The notes beneath the pieces are model-generated. The model saw only the letters and a program-made list of their open reading frames with translations, made no database searches and was not told the origin of the DNA. Positions 1 to 9,235 of a stretch of DNA of 64,000 bases are shown here, piece after piece. The translations under genes and the position numbers were made by a program. Each line of letters begins with the position of its first letter. Within the stretch, counting starts at the first letter, position 1. Source of the DNA: Caballeronia sp. INDeC2 (GTDB lineage: Bacteria; Pseudomonadota; Gammaproteobacteria; Burkholderiales; Burkholderiaceae). Location: the NCBI RefSeq assembly GCF_023631325.1, contig NZ_JALQDG010000044.1, forward strand, positions 1 through 64,000, read 5' to 3'.

Positions 1-54
1 TCACATGCTGTGCGTATTTCCGTTCGAAACCGCATTGCTGGAGAAAGCGGGCGT

Positions 55-108
55 GGGGGGGGGGGTCGTGGGGGGTCGGCGGCGCCCCGCCCAACCCCCC
101 CCCCCCCC
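55..108. repeat. G/C homopolymer tracts
   Basis: An 11-base G run (55-65), a 6-base G run (70-75) and a 14-base C run (95-108) flank a GC-only core, just beyond the 3' end of the Clp gene. The G and C runs could fold into a hairpin and act as a crude terminator for the minus-strand gene. Runs this long are also typical sequencing or assembly artefacts at a contig edge. No gene is seen in 1-123. Confidence 0.6.
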
Positions 109-123
109 GCTCCATGCAGGCTA

Positions 124-2883
124 TCAATGTTCGCTCTTCGCCGATTCCTTCTTGTTTTCGGCCTTCGCTGCGCTTTTCTTTGCGGCCGGCTTGGCTTTCT
201 TTGCGTCGAGCTTGGTGAATGTGACCTTATCGGTTTCCTTGTCGAAGCTCACGTCGACCGTATCGCCGGACTTCAGCTTGTCGCCGAGGATCTCTTTTGC
301 AAGCCGCGTCTCCAGTTCCTGACGAATCTGGCGTTTCAATTCACGCGCGCCGAACTCGGGGCGATAACCGACATCGGCGAGATGATCGATAACCGATTCC
401 TGAACCTTGAGCGTAATGTCTTGCGCCGCTGCGGTGCGCCTGACGCGATCGATCTGGATCTGCACGATCGAGCGGATGTTCTCGCGCGAAAGCCCATGAA
501 ACACGATGATTTCGTCGATACGGTTCAGGAACTCGGGACGGAAATGGCCTTTGAGCACGTCCATCAATTTCGCGCGCATCGCCTTTTCCGAGTCGCGTTC
601 CTTGTCGCTCTTCTCGAGGTTATCCATGATGATGGACGCGCCGAGATTGCTCGTGGAAATGATGATCGTGTTGCTGAAATCGACGACGCGGCCTTTGCCA
701 TCGGTGAGCCGGCCATCGTCGAAAACTTGCAGCAGTACGTTGTTCACGTCGGGATGCGCTTTTTCGATTTCATCGAGCAGGATCACGCTATAGGGACGGC
801 GGCGCACGCGCTCGGTCAATTGACCGCCTTCGTCATAACCGACATATCCCGGCGGCGCGCCGATGAGTCTCGCCACGGCATGCCGCTCCATGTACTCCGA
901 CATGTCGATGCGAATCACCGCCTGTTCGTCGCCGAACACGGTTTCCGCGAGCGCCTTCGCGAGCTCGGTCTTACCGACGCCGGTCGGCCCGAGGAAGAGG
1001 AACGTCGCGATCGGCCGATTCATCTGACCCATGCCCGCGCGCGACAGGCGCACCGCATCGCTGACGGCGACCACGGCTTCGTCCTGCCCGACGACGCGCT
1101 CACGCAGCTTGTTTTCCATGTCGAGCAGCTTCTGACGTTCTTCCTGCGTGAGCTCGGTGACGGGAATGCCCGTGAGACGCGACACGACTTCCGCAACCGA
1201 TGCGACCGTCACTTCGAGCGTCTCCGACCCGGTCTTGCGCTGCCACGCTTCGGTCAATTCATCGAGCTTCGTCTGCTTCTCGTTGATGCGCTCCTCGAAG
1301 CCCTTCGCCTGATCGAAGCGCTTGCGCGACGCTGCATAATCCTGCTCGCGCTTCAATTGCGCGATCTCCGCTTCGAGTTCCTGAATCTCGGGCGGACGCG
1401 ATTTCGAACGGATACGTACCCGCGCTGCGGCCTGATCGATAAGATCGATAGCCTTGTCCGGCAGATAACGCGACGTGATGTATCGATCCGATAACTCTGC
1501 GGCCGCGACGAACGCATCGTCGGCGAAAGTCACCTGATGATGTGCTTCGAGTTTGTCGCGCAAACCGCGCAGTATGACGATGGTCTGCTCGACCGTCGGC
1601 TCGGGCACGAGAACCGGTTGAAAGCGCCGCTCCAGCGCCGCGTCCTTCTCGATGTACTTTTGATATTCATTGAGCGTCGTTGCGCCGATCAAGCTCAACT
1701 CGCCGCGCGCGAGCGCCGGCTTCAGTACATTTGCGATATCGAGTCCGCCTTCGCCGCCGCCCTGACCCGCGCCGACGATCGTATGCAGTTCGTCGATGAA
1801 CACGATCAACTCGTCCTGCTTGGCCGTGATCTCGTCGATGAGCTGCTTCGCGCGCTCCTCGAATTCGCCGCGATACTTCGCGCCCGCGACCATCGAGTTG
1901 ATGTTGATCTCGACGAGCCGCTTGTTGCGCAGGTCCTCGGGCACGTCGTCATTGACGATGCGTTGCGCGAGGCCTTCGACGATCGCCGTCTTGCCGACAC
2001 CCGGCTCGCCGATCAAAACAGGGTTGTTCTTCTTGCGACGCGCGAGCACTTCGATCGTGCTCTCGATCTCCTGCGCGCGTCCGAGCACCGGATCGAGCTT
2101 GCCTTGCCGCGCCATCGCGGTGAGATCGCGGCCGAACTTGTCGAGTGTCGGCGTGCCGGTGGGGGTATCGACTCGTCCGTCTTCAGCGCCCTTGCCGACG
2201 ATCTTCACGACCTTCTGACGCAAAGCCTCGGACGTGACGCCGTATTTCTTCAGCAGCGTGCCCGCGATGCTGTCGGGCACGGACGCGAGACCGATCAGCA
2301 CATGCTCGGGGCCGACATAAGAATGGCCGAGCTCGCGCGACGCCTGAAATGCATATTGGAACGCCTTCTTGAGGCGCGGCGAGATCGTCATCTTCTCGAC
2401 GGGCGCGTCGGGATCCGCTTTGCCTTTCTGCGCGTGCTCGTCGATATAGCGCTTGATGTCGTCGGGCGATAGCTTCAGCTCTTTGAAGAGCGCCTGAACG
2501 ACGTCCGTATCGGCGAGCACGTATAACACTTGTTCCGTGTCCAGCTCGGTCTTCTGCAGTTCGTGTGCTTTTTCCGCTGCGCGCTGCAGCAGTTCCATCG
2601 TCTGCTCGCTGAAGGCGTCGGTGACATCGACGGAATCGCGCGGCACCGAAGCCACCATGTCTTCTTCGTCGTCTTCATCGCCGGCATCGGGCATGCCGCC
2701 CATCAGGCGCGACAGGCCGCCGCCGCCCAATAGCGAATCGAACGGATTCAACATGCTTTGATGCCGCATCAACTGGCGGTAGTCGTATTCGCAGATCGAC
2801 ATCGACTTGCGTTGGCCATTCTGCACGACGGTCACCTGCGCAACCGCGGGCCGGGCACGACAAATTTCGCAAAGGGCAGCCAT
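124..2883 (-). CDS. ClpA/ClpC-type AAA+ unfoldase subunit
   Basis: A 919-residue HSP100 ATPase expected to unfold or remodel proteins in the cytoplasm. In order: an N-terminal zinc-finger-like stretch (C5, C8, C31), an acidic linker (about 66-76), a Clp_N repeat domain (about 90-230), and AAA-1 with Walker A at 292-299 and Walker B FIDELH at 362-367. A charged coiled-coil middle region (about 498-545) follows, then AAA-2 with Walker A 632-639 and Walker B LLDEIE at 702-707. The tail is rich in Lys and Ala. The finger has three Cys, with Asp where the fourth would be expected. I do not see a clear [LIV]G[FL] ClpP-docking loop in AAA-2, so a partner protease is not assured. The start is the only sensible ATG before the finger. 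Confidence 0.93.
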   Translation of the reverse strand: MAALCEICRARPAVAQVTVVQNGQRKSMSICEYDYRQLMRHQSMLNPFDSLLGGGGLSRLMGGMPDAGDEDDEEDMVASVPRDSVDVTDAFSEQTMELLQRAAEKAHELQKTELDTEQVLYVLADTDVVQALFKELKLSPDDIKRYIDEHAQKGKADPDAPVEKMTISPRLKKAFQYAFQASRELGHSYVGPEHVLIGLASVPDSIAGTLLKKYGVTSEALRQKVVKIVGKGAEDGRVDTPTGTPTLDKFGRDLTAMARQGKLDPVLGRAQEIESTIEVLARRKKNNPVLIGEPGVGKTAIVEGLAQRIVNDDVPEDLRNKRLVEININSMVAGAKYRGEFEERAKQLIDEITAKQDELIVFIDELHTIVGAGQGGGEGGLDIANVLKPALARGELSLIGATTLNEYQKYIEKDAALERRFQPVLVPEPTVEQTIVILRGLRDKLEAHHQVTFADDAFVAAAELSDRYITSRYLPDKAIDLIDQAAARVRIRSKSRPPEIQELEAEIAQLKREQDYAASRKRFDQAKGFEERINEKQTKLDELTEAWQRKTGSETLEVTVASVAEVVSRLTGIPVTELTQEERQKLLDMENKLRERVVGQDEAVVAVSDAVRLSRAGMGQMNRPIATFLFLGPTGVGKTELAKALAETVFGDEQAVIRIDMSEYMERHAVARLIGAPPGYVGYDEGGQLTERVRRRPYSVILLDEIEKAHPDVNNVLLQVFDDGRLTDGKGRVVDFSNTIIISTSNLGASIIMDNLEKSDKERDSEKAMRAKLMDVLKGHFRPEFLNRIDEIIVFHGLSRENIRSIVQIQIDRVRRTAAAQDITLKVQESVIDHLADVGYRPEFGARELKRQIRQELETRLAKEILGDKLKSGDTVDVSFDKETDKVTFTKLDAKKAKPAAKKSAAKAENKKESAKSEH

Positions 2884-3033
2884 GATCGATTTTCTCCATG
2901 TTCAGGACGGTCGATGCCCGGCCTGAACGATCACGCGCCCTACGATGCAATCGTCGATTTCAGGCCGCACCACCGCCAGATGAGCAGTGCATTCCCCTCA
3001 TAGGTCTTTTATTGGACTGTTCTTCTGATGCGG

Positions 3034-3837
3034 CTATTCGCCGGCCGCGATGGAAACGGAAGCCTCGCTCGTCAACATCAGGAACGTGAGCGTTTCTCGC
3101 AGATAGAGTTGTACCGCCGTGTCGGAATGGCTCGAATAGCCGATCGACAAATCTTGTCCGATATGCAGCTCGTAATCGCCGCCGCGCGTCGACAGCACGC
3201 AACCGCCCTGAAGCGCGGGTGCCCATACGAGATCGCCGCTCACGATGCGCTTGATGTGCTGAATGACCGGATAGCCTTGATCGCTTGCTTCGGCGAGCGC
3301 GGTATAGGCATCCGCGCCGAGCAGCACGGAGTAGGGACCGTCGACGCCGGCGAGGCGCAGCTTTTCGAGTGCCTGGCTGATCGCGGCGGGATAGTCGGCG
3401 ACGTCCGTGGGCAGAAGCGTGGGGGCGTTCGAACTGCCTTCGCGAATGCCGGTGATGCCCGCGGCCGCGAAGCCGTCGAAGATCGCGCTATCTTCGGCGA
3501 GCGCGAGCTCGTTCGCGGCGGTCTTGGCCGGCTGCCAGTCGCCGTCGTTCGAGCCCCGCTCCACGCTGTCGATGGCTTCGCGCTGCAGCGTGAACGGCAC
3601 CGTGAGTTGCACGAGCTGCTTCACGTCGTACAGATTTGCCTGGACGCCTTTCCTCGGCGCCGCGATGTTCGTCTGATGTCCCGTGCCGATGCCCGATAGC
3701 GCGACGCCGCCAGGACTCTTCACATCGACGACGCGGCGGCCCGCGAGGGCGCGCTTGAAAGTGCGCGCGACTTCCGATTCGATCTGCGACCACGCGGCGC
3801 CGGAAATAGGCGCAAGCTCTCGATGCAAGTTATTCAT
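3034..3837 (-). CDS. Family 1 encapsulin shell protein (linocin M18-like)
   Basis: A 267-residue HK97-fold shell protein that should self-assemble into a protein nanocompartment. The N terminus (MNNLHRELAPISGAAWSQIE) and the internal pattern (DVKSPGGVALSGIGTG; GPYSVLLGADAYTAL; VLSTRGGDYELHIGQDLSIG) are typical of the linocin/CFP29 family, and the length matches. An in-frame ATG nine codons upstream lies inside the peroxidase gene; the MNNLHRE start is preferred because family members begin there. The gene overlaps the end of the upstream DyP peroxidase gene by 8 bases, so the two are probably translated together, and that peroxidase carries the cargo-loading tail. Confidence 0.95.
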   Translation of the reverse strand: MNNLHRELAPISGAAWSQIESEVARTFKRALAGRRVVDVKSPGGVALSGIGTGHQTNIAAPRKGVQANLYDVKQLVQLTVPFTLQREAIDSVERGSNDGDWQPAKTAANELALAEDSAIFDGFAAAGITGIREGSSNAPTLLPTDVADYPAAISQALEKLRLAGVDGPYSVLLGADAYTALAEASDQGYPVIQHIKRIVSGDLVWAPALQGGCVLSTRGGDYELHIGQDLSIGYSSHSDTAVQLYLRETLTFLMLTSEASVSIAAGE

Positions 3838-4873
3838 CTTGTGATGTTCCTTTGAGTGAGCCAATGTTCAGTGTGCCTTCGCGGCCATCCGCTTGCTGAC
3901 TTTCGCCGATGGAAGCCGGCGCGGTGTCCGGGTTGCGATCGGGAAGCTCGTCGAGCAGATCGTTGGACGGCACGAAGAACAGGCCGCCCGTCACCGCGCG
4001 GCTGTAGTCGAGCAGCCGGTCGTAGTTGCCCGGCGGCCTGCCGACGAACATGTTCTCCATCATCTGTTCGATCGGCGCGGGCGAGCGCGCATAGCCGATG
4101 AAATACGTGCCGAACTCCTTCGACCCCGGGCGGCCGAAAGCCATGTTATGCCGGAGGATCTTCACTTCCTTGCCGTTATCGTCGATCGTCGTGAGCGAGC
4201 TGTGCGAGCAGGAAGGCTTGATCGATTCGTCGAGTTCGACATCGGATAACTTTTCGCGTCCGATGATCTTCTCTTGCTGTTCTACGGTGAGGCCGTTCCA
4301 TGCATCCAGGTCATGCAAATACTTCTGCACGATCACATAACTTCCGCCGGCGAAATCCGTATCTTCTTCATCGACGATCGTGTAGTGCGCGGCGCTTTTG
4401 CCCGTGGGATTTTCGGTGCCGTCGACGAAGCCCACCATGTCGCGCAAATCGAAGTAGCGAAATCCATGCACTTCATCGACGACCGTGACCGCATCGCCCA
4501 GCTTGTTGAGCATCTGCGATGCAAGCTCGAAGCACAGGTCCATGTGATCGGCGCGGACATGCAGAAGGATGTCGCCGGGCGTCGCAATTGCGCGGCGATC
4601 GCCCTGGCCGAACTCGCGGAATGGATGCAGCGACGCGGGGCGCGGTGCGCCGAAGAGCAGATCCCACGCATCGGAACTGAAGCCGCATACGCAGGAGAGG
4701 TTCGCGGTCGGCGCGCGCGTGCCAACTGCGCGGACGAGCGCTGCAATTTCGCCGCACCATGAGCGCACGACATCGGCCTTGCCTTCGCCGCGTGCCACGG
4801 TTGCGACGATGAAAATCGCGCTTCGGGAAATCGGATTACAGACGGCTTGTGGTTCGGGTGTGTTGTTGGGCAT
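3830..4873 (-). CDS. DyP-type heme peroxidase, encapsulin cargo
   Basis: A 347-residue dye-decolourising peroxidase. It carries the GXXDG signature (GFVDGTENP, with the catalytic Asp), a probable proximal heme His in ILRHNMAFG and the distal Arg region GYARSP. The last ~20 residues form a flexible tail containing LNIGSLKGT, which matches the loading peptide that binds the inner wall of family 1 encapsulins. The gene overlaps the shell gene downstream. Inference: the peroxidase is packed in the encapsulin and acts in oxidative-stress defence. No strong Shine-Dalgarno is visible before the ATG at 4873. No signal peptide is present. Confidence 0.95.
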   Translation of the reverse strand: MPNNTPEPQAVCNPISRSAIFIVATVARGEGKADVVRSWCGEIAALVRAVGTRAPTANLSCVCGFSSDAWDLLFGAPRPASLHPFREFGQGDRRAIATPGDILLHVRADHMDLCFELASQMLNKLGDAVTVVDEVHGFRYFDLRDMVGFVDGTENPTGKSAAHYTIVDEEDTDFAGGSYVIVQKYLHDLDAWNGLTVEQQEKIIGREKLSDVELDESIKPSCSHSSLTTIDDNGKEVKILRHNMAFGRPGSKEFGTYFIGYARSPAPIEQMMENMFVGRPPGNYDRLLDYSRAVTGGLFFVPSNDLLDELPDRNPDTAPASIGESQQADGREGTLNIGSLKGTSQDE

Positions 4874-4991
4874 CTGAAGAGTTCGATTGCATGAAGCGGT
4901 TGATCAAACCGAACGACGGGTCACGACAAGTGCCCGCGTTTTTTCTAAAGCGACTCGCGCATGATTCCCGAGCGGAGCGCGACAAAATGCC

Positions 4992-5315
4992 TTATTTGCC
5001 GGGCGTGAAAACGTGCCCGGACAGTCGTTCTGTTTCGGTGGTAAACCAGGTTTGTGCGTGACGTCGCGTTGCAACCCAGGAATGATTGGCGCCGTCGTTG
5101 AGGTGTTGTCGGATCACGCGGCGCGCTCGTTCGATGCCGTCGCGTATTGCTTCGTCCGGCGTGCGCCATTCTGGCTGAACGGTCTCGGGCCACGGAGCGA
5201 ACGCGGCCTTGCCGTCGCGATTCACGGTGAGGTCCGCGACCCATGCGCCGCGTTCGTTGCGGCGCGTCGCGACTGAGATTTCGAATCCCGCATAGACGTC
5301 AAAGGCAGATTCCAT
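4992..5315 (-). CDS. Hypothetical protein, about 107 aa
   Basis: A small soluble protein without signal peptide or membrane segment. The middle is basic and rich in Arg and Ala (DEAIRDGIERARRVIRQHL), suggesting an amphipathic helix after a short beta-rich start (FEISVATRRNERGAWVADLTV). The ATG follows a good GGAGGA ribosome site, and a TATAAT box lies 44 bases upstream. It resembles short uncharacterised Burkholderia proteins; I do not recognise a function. It sits upstream of the peroxidase/encapsulin pair on the same strand, 118 bases apart, so co-transcription is possible. Confidence 0.7.
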   Translation of the reverse strand: MESAFDVYAGFEISVATRRNERGAWVADLTVNRDGKAAFAPWPETVQPEWRTPDEAIRDGIERARRVIRQHLNDGANHSWVATRRHAQTWFTTETERLSGHVFTPGK

Positions 5316-5358
5316 CTGTTCCTCCGATGCGGATCAAGATAACTTGAAGTTTCATAAG

Positions 5359-5364
5359 ATTATA
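5359..5364 (-). promoter_or_regulatory. -10 box (TATAAT) before the 107-aa gene
   Basis: On the minus strand a perfect TATAAT lies 44 bases before the ATG at 5315. The -35 region 17 bases further up (AAAGCA) is poor, so the promoter may need an activator. It is in the divergent gap shared with the HAD gene and could also drive the peroxidase/encapsulin genes. Confidence 0.4.
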
Positions 5365-5484
5365 TGCTGGCGTATTCCTGATGCTTTGAGCGAAAGCATC
5401 GGACTGACGATACACCAACTCGATGCAACGAATACTCTTGAACGCACGGCTTTGTAACATCCTTATCGACCGACAGGAGCGACT

Positions 5485-6210
5485 GTGAAACTGACCGACT
5501 TCGACACGCTGACTTTCGACTGCTACGGCACGCTGATCGACTGGGAAACGGGAATCTTCGAAGCACTGCGCCCGTTGCTGGATCGCGTCGAGCCTGCATT
5601 GACACGCGATCAGGTTCTGGAAGCGCATGCGCGTCACGAGTCGTCGCAGCAGAAGTACACGCCCGGCAAACGCTATCAGGAGCTTCTGGCTATCGTCTAT
5701 AAGCGGCTCGCCGAAGAGTGGGGCGTGTCATTCACTCAGGAAGATTGCACGGCTTATGGCCGCTCGATTCGAGATTGGCCCGCCTTTCCTGATTCAGCGG
5801 ATTCGCTTCGATATCTGAAGCGGCATTACAAGCTCGTGATCCTGTCCAATGTCGATAACGAAAGCTTTGCGCATAGCAATGCAAGGCTACAGGTGGAATT
5901 CGACGCGATCATTACGGCCGAGGATGCCGGATCGTACAAGCCTTCGCCGCGCAATTTCGAATACATGCTGGAAAAGCTGGGCGAGCGCGGTATCCCGAAA
6001 GAGAAGATCCTGCACACGGCAGAAAGCCTTTTCCACGATCACAAACCGGCGAATGAATTTGGTCTCGCATCGTGCTGGATCTATCGCCGTCATTCGCAGC
6101 CCGGCTTCGGCGCGACGATGGACCCGGGTGCTCAGCCGAAGATCGACTTCCGCTTCAACAGTATGGCGGAATTGGCGGACGCGCATCGCGAGGCGATGGA
6201 GTTGAAGTAA
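5485..6210 (+). CDS. HAD-superfamily haloacid dehalogenase type II-like hydrolase
   Basis: A 241-residue cytoplasmic HAD hydrolase. Motif I is TFDCYGTLIDW (nucleophile Asp at residue 10), motif II is the Ser in LVILSNVDN, motif III is the Lys in GSYKPSPRNF, and the motif IV region is AESLFHDHKPANEFG. The length and DFDTLTFDCYGTL opening fit the L-2-haloacid dehalogenase type II group, but the true substrate may be a phosphate ester. The start is GTG at 5485, five bases after AGGAGC; no better ATG exists. It is a single gene divergent from the 107-aa gene. Confidence 0.88.
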   Translation: MKLTDFDTLTFDCYGTLIDWETGIFEALRPLLDRVEPALTRDQVLEAHARHESSQQKYTPGKRYQELLAIVYKRLAEEWGVSFTQEDCTAYGRSIRDWPAFPDSADSLRYLKRHYKLVILSNVDNESFAHSNARLQVEFDAIITAEDAGSYKPSPRNFEYMLEKLGERGIPKEKILHTAESLFHDHKPANEFGLASCWIYRRHSQPGFGATMDPGAQPKIDFRFNSMAELADAHREAMELK

Positions 6211-6310
6211 TCGTCTCCAATTTACAACGGATGCCTAACTATTATTGTAATGCAACTAACTGTCAACGTTTTTCGCCGCATTTCCAAGCTTCGCCATCAA
6301 CCGCTAGCCT

Positions 6311-6943
6311 TCAGTCGAAGTCCACGCTGTTACCATGACGTAGTTCGTCGAGCCGTCGGATCTGCGCGGGCATGATCCGTCCGAGCGACAGCGGTGGAAG
6401 TCTATCGAGATCAAAGAACGCGACAGCATCCGTTTCCGCGCCGATAACTTCGCCCGCTCGCACGATCTCACCGAGGAAAACGAGCTTCCAGATATGGAAC
6501 ACCGATGGCGGATGAGGATGCTTCGCCGTATCCCACGCCGCGAGCAGTCGGACGATCTCGACCGTATAGCCGCTTTCCTCGCGCACTTCCTTGGCGGCAT
6601 TTTCGGCGGGGGACAGCCCCACGTCGGCCCATCCTCCGGGAAGCGACCAGAGTCCATCGGCGGCTTCGCGCACGAGCAGAATCTGTCCGGCGTCATTGAA
6701 TACGGCGCATCTGACATCGAGCTTCGGGTTGGCATAGCCCGATTCGAAGGCGAAGAGATCGGCGACCTTGCCCGTTTCCATCGACGTCATGTCGGCGATT
6801 TGCTCATGAGCGATCGCCGCTATTTCCTCGTATCGCTCCTTGTCGAAGACGCCGGTCGTGTAATGCAGTCCCGTTTGCGCGAGTGCGAGCAGGCGGCGCG
6901 CGTGTTCGAGTCGACGATTGGATGATGGTTTACCGGATTGCAT
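6311..6943 (-). CDS. NUDIX hydrolase with N-terminal helical domain
   Basis: About 210 residues. A helical N-terminal domain (HARRLLALAQTGLHYT...) precedes a NUDIX fold with a complete box starting GWADVGLSPAENAAKEVREE, followed by SGYTV. It fits the group that hydrolyses nucleoside diphosphate-X compounds. Start is uncertain: ATG at 6943 is used, but an in-frame GTG at 6955 would add four residues, and neither has a convincing ribosome site. It is divergent from the TetR gene, with a 205-base gap holding no recognised feature. Confidence 0.88.
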   Translation of the reverse strand: MQSGKPSSNRRLEHARRLLALAQTGLHYTTGVFDKERYEEIAAIAHEQIADMTSMETGKVADLFAFESGYANPKLDVRCAVFNDAGQILLVREAADGLWSLPGGWADVGLSPAENAAKEVREESGYTVEIVRLLAAWDTAKHPHPPSVFHIWKLVFLGEIVRAGEVIGAETDAVAFFDLDRLPPLSLGRIMPAQIRRLDELRHGNSVDFD

Positions 6944-7148
6944 GGTTGCGTTCACTTTTTAGTTTCGGGCCGCGGAGCGTAAGCTGCATTTTCCGCCTTT
7001 ATCGCGCCATACATTTCCCTAGCGTTTGATTTTCTCGTCGTCAAGGGCGCAACAATGCCTATACTCGGAGCTATCCCCGCGTGCGTGACGGTCGGCATAA
7101 TGTGGGCCATCAGATAACAGTCGCAATTCGATCGGCATCCGCAAACAT

Positions 7149-7784
7149 ATGAGCGAACAACGAGCAAAACGAGACCCCGAAGGCACGCGACGTCGCATTT
7201 TGGAAGCCGCCACCGATCAGTTCACCAAGTTCGGCCTCGCGGGCGCGCGGGTCGACGCCATCGCCACGGCGGCGGGCACGAACGAGCGCATGCTCTATTA
7301 CTACTTCGCGAGCAAGGAAGGGCTGTACGTCGCCGTGCTCGAATCGATGTACGCGCAGTTCGCGGAGCGCGAGCAAAGCCTCGATCTCTCCGGCTTGCAG
7401 CCGACCGACGCGGTCCGCGCGCTGGCGCAATCCATCTGGACGCATCTGCGGGAAAATCCCCAATGGCTGAGCCTCATCAATAACGAGAACCTGCACGAAG
7501 GGCGCTATCTGGAGCGTTCGAGTCACTTGCGCGAGACCATCTCGCCGGTGGTCGATCTGCTGCGCGTCACGCTCGAACGTGGCGCGGCAGCGGGGCAGTT
7601 TCGTCAGGGCGTCGATCCGCTGGACTTCTACGTGACGGTGGTCGGCATGGGCTATTACATCGTGTCGAACAGATACACCATCGACATGTTCGTCGGCCGG
7701 AATTACGTCGAGCAAGGGCATCAGGCGTCGATATCCGCCATGCATCTCGACATGTTGCTCGCGTATCTGCGTCCGGCGAACTAG
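7149..7784 (+). CDS. TetR/AcrR-family transcriptional regulator
   Basis: A 211-residue one-component regulator. The N-terminal helix-turn-helix (RRILEAATDQFTKFGLAGAR, then TNERMLYYYFASKEGLY) is clear, and the C-terminal part (residues about 70-211) is an all-helical ligand domain. It converges with the MFS gene (4-base gap between stop codons), so the neighbours give little hint of its target. It may regulate the NUDIX gene or itself through the upstream gap. Confidence 0.9.
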   Translation: MSEQRAKRDPEGTRRRILEAATDQFTKFGLAGARVDAIATAAGTNERMLYYYFASKEGLYVAVLESMYAQFAEREQSLDLSGLQPTDAVRALAQSIWTHLRENPQWLSLINNENLHEGRYLERSSHLRETISPVVDLLRVTLERGAAAGQFRQGVDPLDFYVTVVGMGYYIVSNRYTIDMFVGRNYVEQGHQASISAMHLDMLLAYLRPAN

Positions 7785-7788
7785 CACT

Positions 7789-9093
7789 TCAATGCACGGC
7801 CGCATTGCCGGGTGTGACGGGCGATTTCTGCGTGCGAGCCAATAAGAGCGTGAGCACGGCCGACAGCACGAGCAAGCCCGCGACGAAATAGAGCCCGCCG
7901 GAGAAGCTGCCGGTCTGATCCTTCACCCAGCCGATCATCGCCGGGCCGGCGAAGCCGCCGAGGTTGCCGATCGAATTGATGGTGGCGATGCCCGTCGCGG
8001 CCGCGGCGCCCGAGAGGAACATCGTCGGCATGGTCCACAAGGGCGGCTTCGCGCAACTGATGCCGATGTTCACCAGCGTCAACGCGGCAACGAGCCCGAC
8101 GATGCTATTGGCCATTGCCGCGACCACGAGGCCGATCGCCGCCGCCACACAGGCCAGCGCGACGTGCCACGTTCGCTCGCCGGTGCGGTCTGAGTGGCGC
8201 GACCAGAAGATCATCGCGATCACGGATACGATCGGCGGAATCGCGTTGAGCAGGCCCGTCGTCATCGACGAAACGCCGAGTTGCCTGATGATCTGCGGCG
8301 CCCAGATGCCGAGCGTATAAAGGCCCGCAGACGTGCCGAAGTAGATCAGCGACAACGCCAGCACACGCGGATTCGCCAGGCCGCTGATGATGCCGTGCCC
8401 GGCGCTCGACGTGGCTCTGCTGGCGGTTTCCGCATTCATCACATTGACGAGCCACGCGCGTTCGTCGTCCTTCAGCCATTTCGCTTTTTCCGGCTTGTCG
8501 GTCATGTAGAAAAACACGACGACACCGAGAACGAGCGCGGGCACGGCTTCGAGAATGAACATCCATTGCCAGCCGCGCAGGCCCGTCACGCCGTTCATTT
8601 CGAGCAATGCGGCGGAGAGCGGCGAGCCGAGCGCCGTGGAGATCGGCGCGGCGGCCATGAAGAACGCTGTCACGCCCGCGCGATGCCGCGCCGGGAACCA
8701 GTAGCTGAGATACAGGATGATGCCGGGAAAGAAGCCCGCTTCCGCCGCGCCGAGCAGAAAGCGGATGACGTAGAAGCTCGTCGGCCCTTTGACGAAGGCC
8801 ATCGTCGCGGAAATGATGCCCCACGTGACCATCACGCGGGCTATCCAGAGCCGCGCGCCGACCTTGTGAAGAATGATATTGGAGGGCACTTCGAACATGA
8901 AGTAGCCCCAGAAGAAGATGCCGGCGCCGAAGCCGAGCATCGAGGCCGTGAAGCCCAAGTCCGTCTTCATCGTGAGCGACGCGAAGCCGATATTGACGCG
9001 GTCGATATAAGCGACGAAGTACAGCAGCATGATGAACGGCACGATGCGCCAGGTGATCTTGCGCAGCGTGCGTTTTTCCAGATCCATATCCAT
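7789..9093 (-). CDS. MFS transporter, anion:cation symporter family (tartrate-type)
   Basis: A 434-residue inner-membrane transporter with about 12 membrane segments. The opening (LEKRTLRKITWRIVPFIML, YFVAYIDRVNIGFA) and PERHRAGVTAFF-like region (SYWFPARHRAGVTAFF) are typical of the ACS family that carries tartrate, glucarate and phthalate. The start at 9093 follows AGGAG with a 7-base spacer; a longer reading frame to 9168 lacks one. It is divergent from a LysR gene that is followed by a tartrate-dehydrogenase-like gene, so uptake of tartrate or a related hydroxy-diacid is the best inference. Confidence 0.9.
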   Translation of the reverse strand: MDMDLEKRTLRKITWRIVPFIMLLYFVAYIDRVNIGFASLTMKTDLGFTASMLGFGAGIFFWGYFMFEVPSNIILHKVGARLWIARVMVTWGIISATMAFVKGPTSFYVIRFLLGAAEAGFFPGIILYLSYWFPARHRAGVTAFFMAAAPISTALGSPLSAALLEMNGVTGLRGWQWMFILEAVPALVLGVVVFFYMTDKPEKAKWLKDDERAWLVNVMNAETASRATSSAGHGIISGLANPRVLALSLIYFGTSAGLYTLGIWAPQIIRQLGVSSMTTGLLNAIPPIVSVIAMIFWSRHSDRTGERTWHVALACVAAAIGLVVAAMANSIVGLVAALTLVNIGISCAKPPLWTMPTMFLSGAAAATGIATINSIGNLGGFAGPAMIGWVKDQTGSFSGGLYFVAGLLVLSAVLTLLLARTQKSPVTPGNAAVH

Positions 9094-9235
9094 GGAATGT
9101 CTCCTTGTTTCGATGACCGGTCGAATGTCGTAACCGTCTTGTGCGGCCTCGGGTCTAGTCGGAACCAAGGTTAGAACCGATGGAATCGCGTATGAATCGA
9201 TCTAGACTTAATACATCCTTGCAAAAAATTCATGA

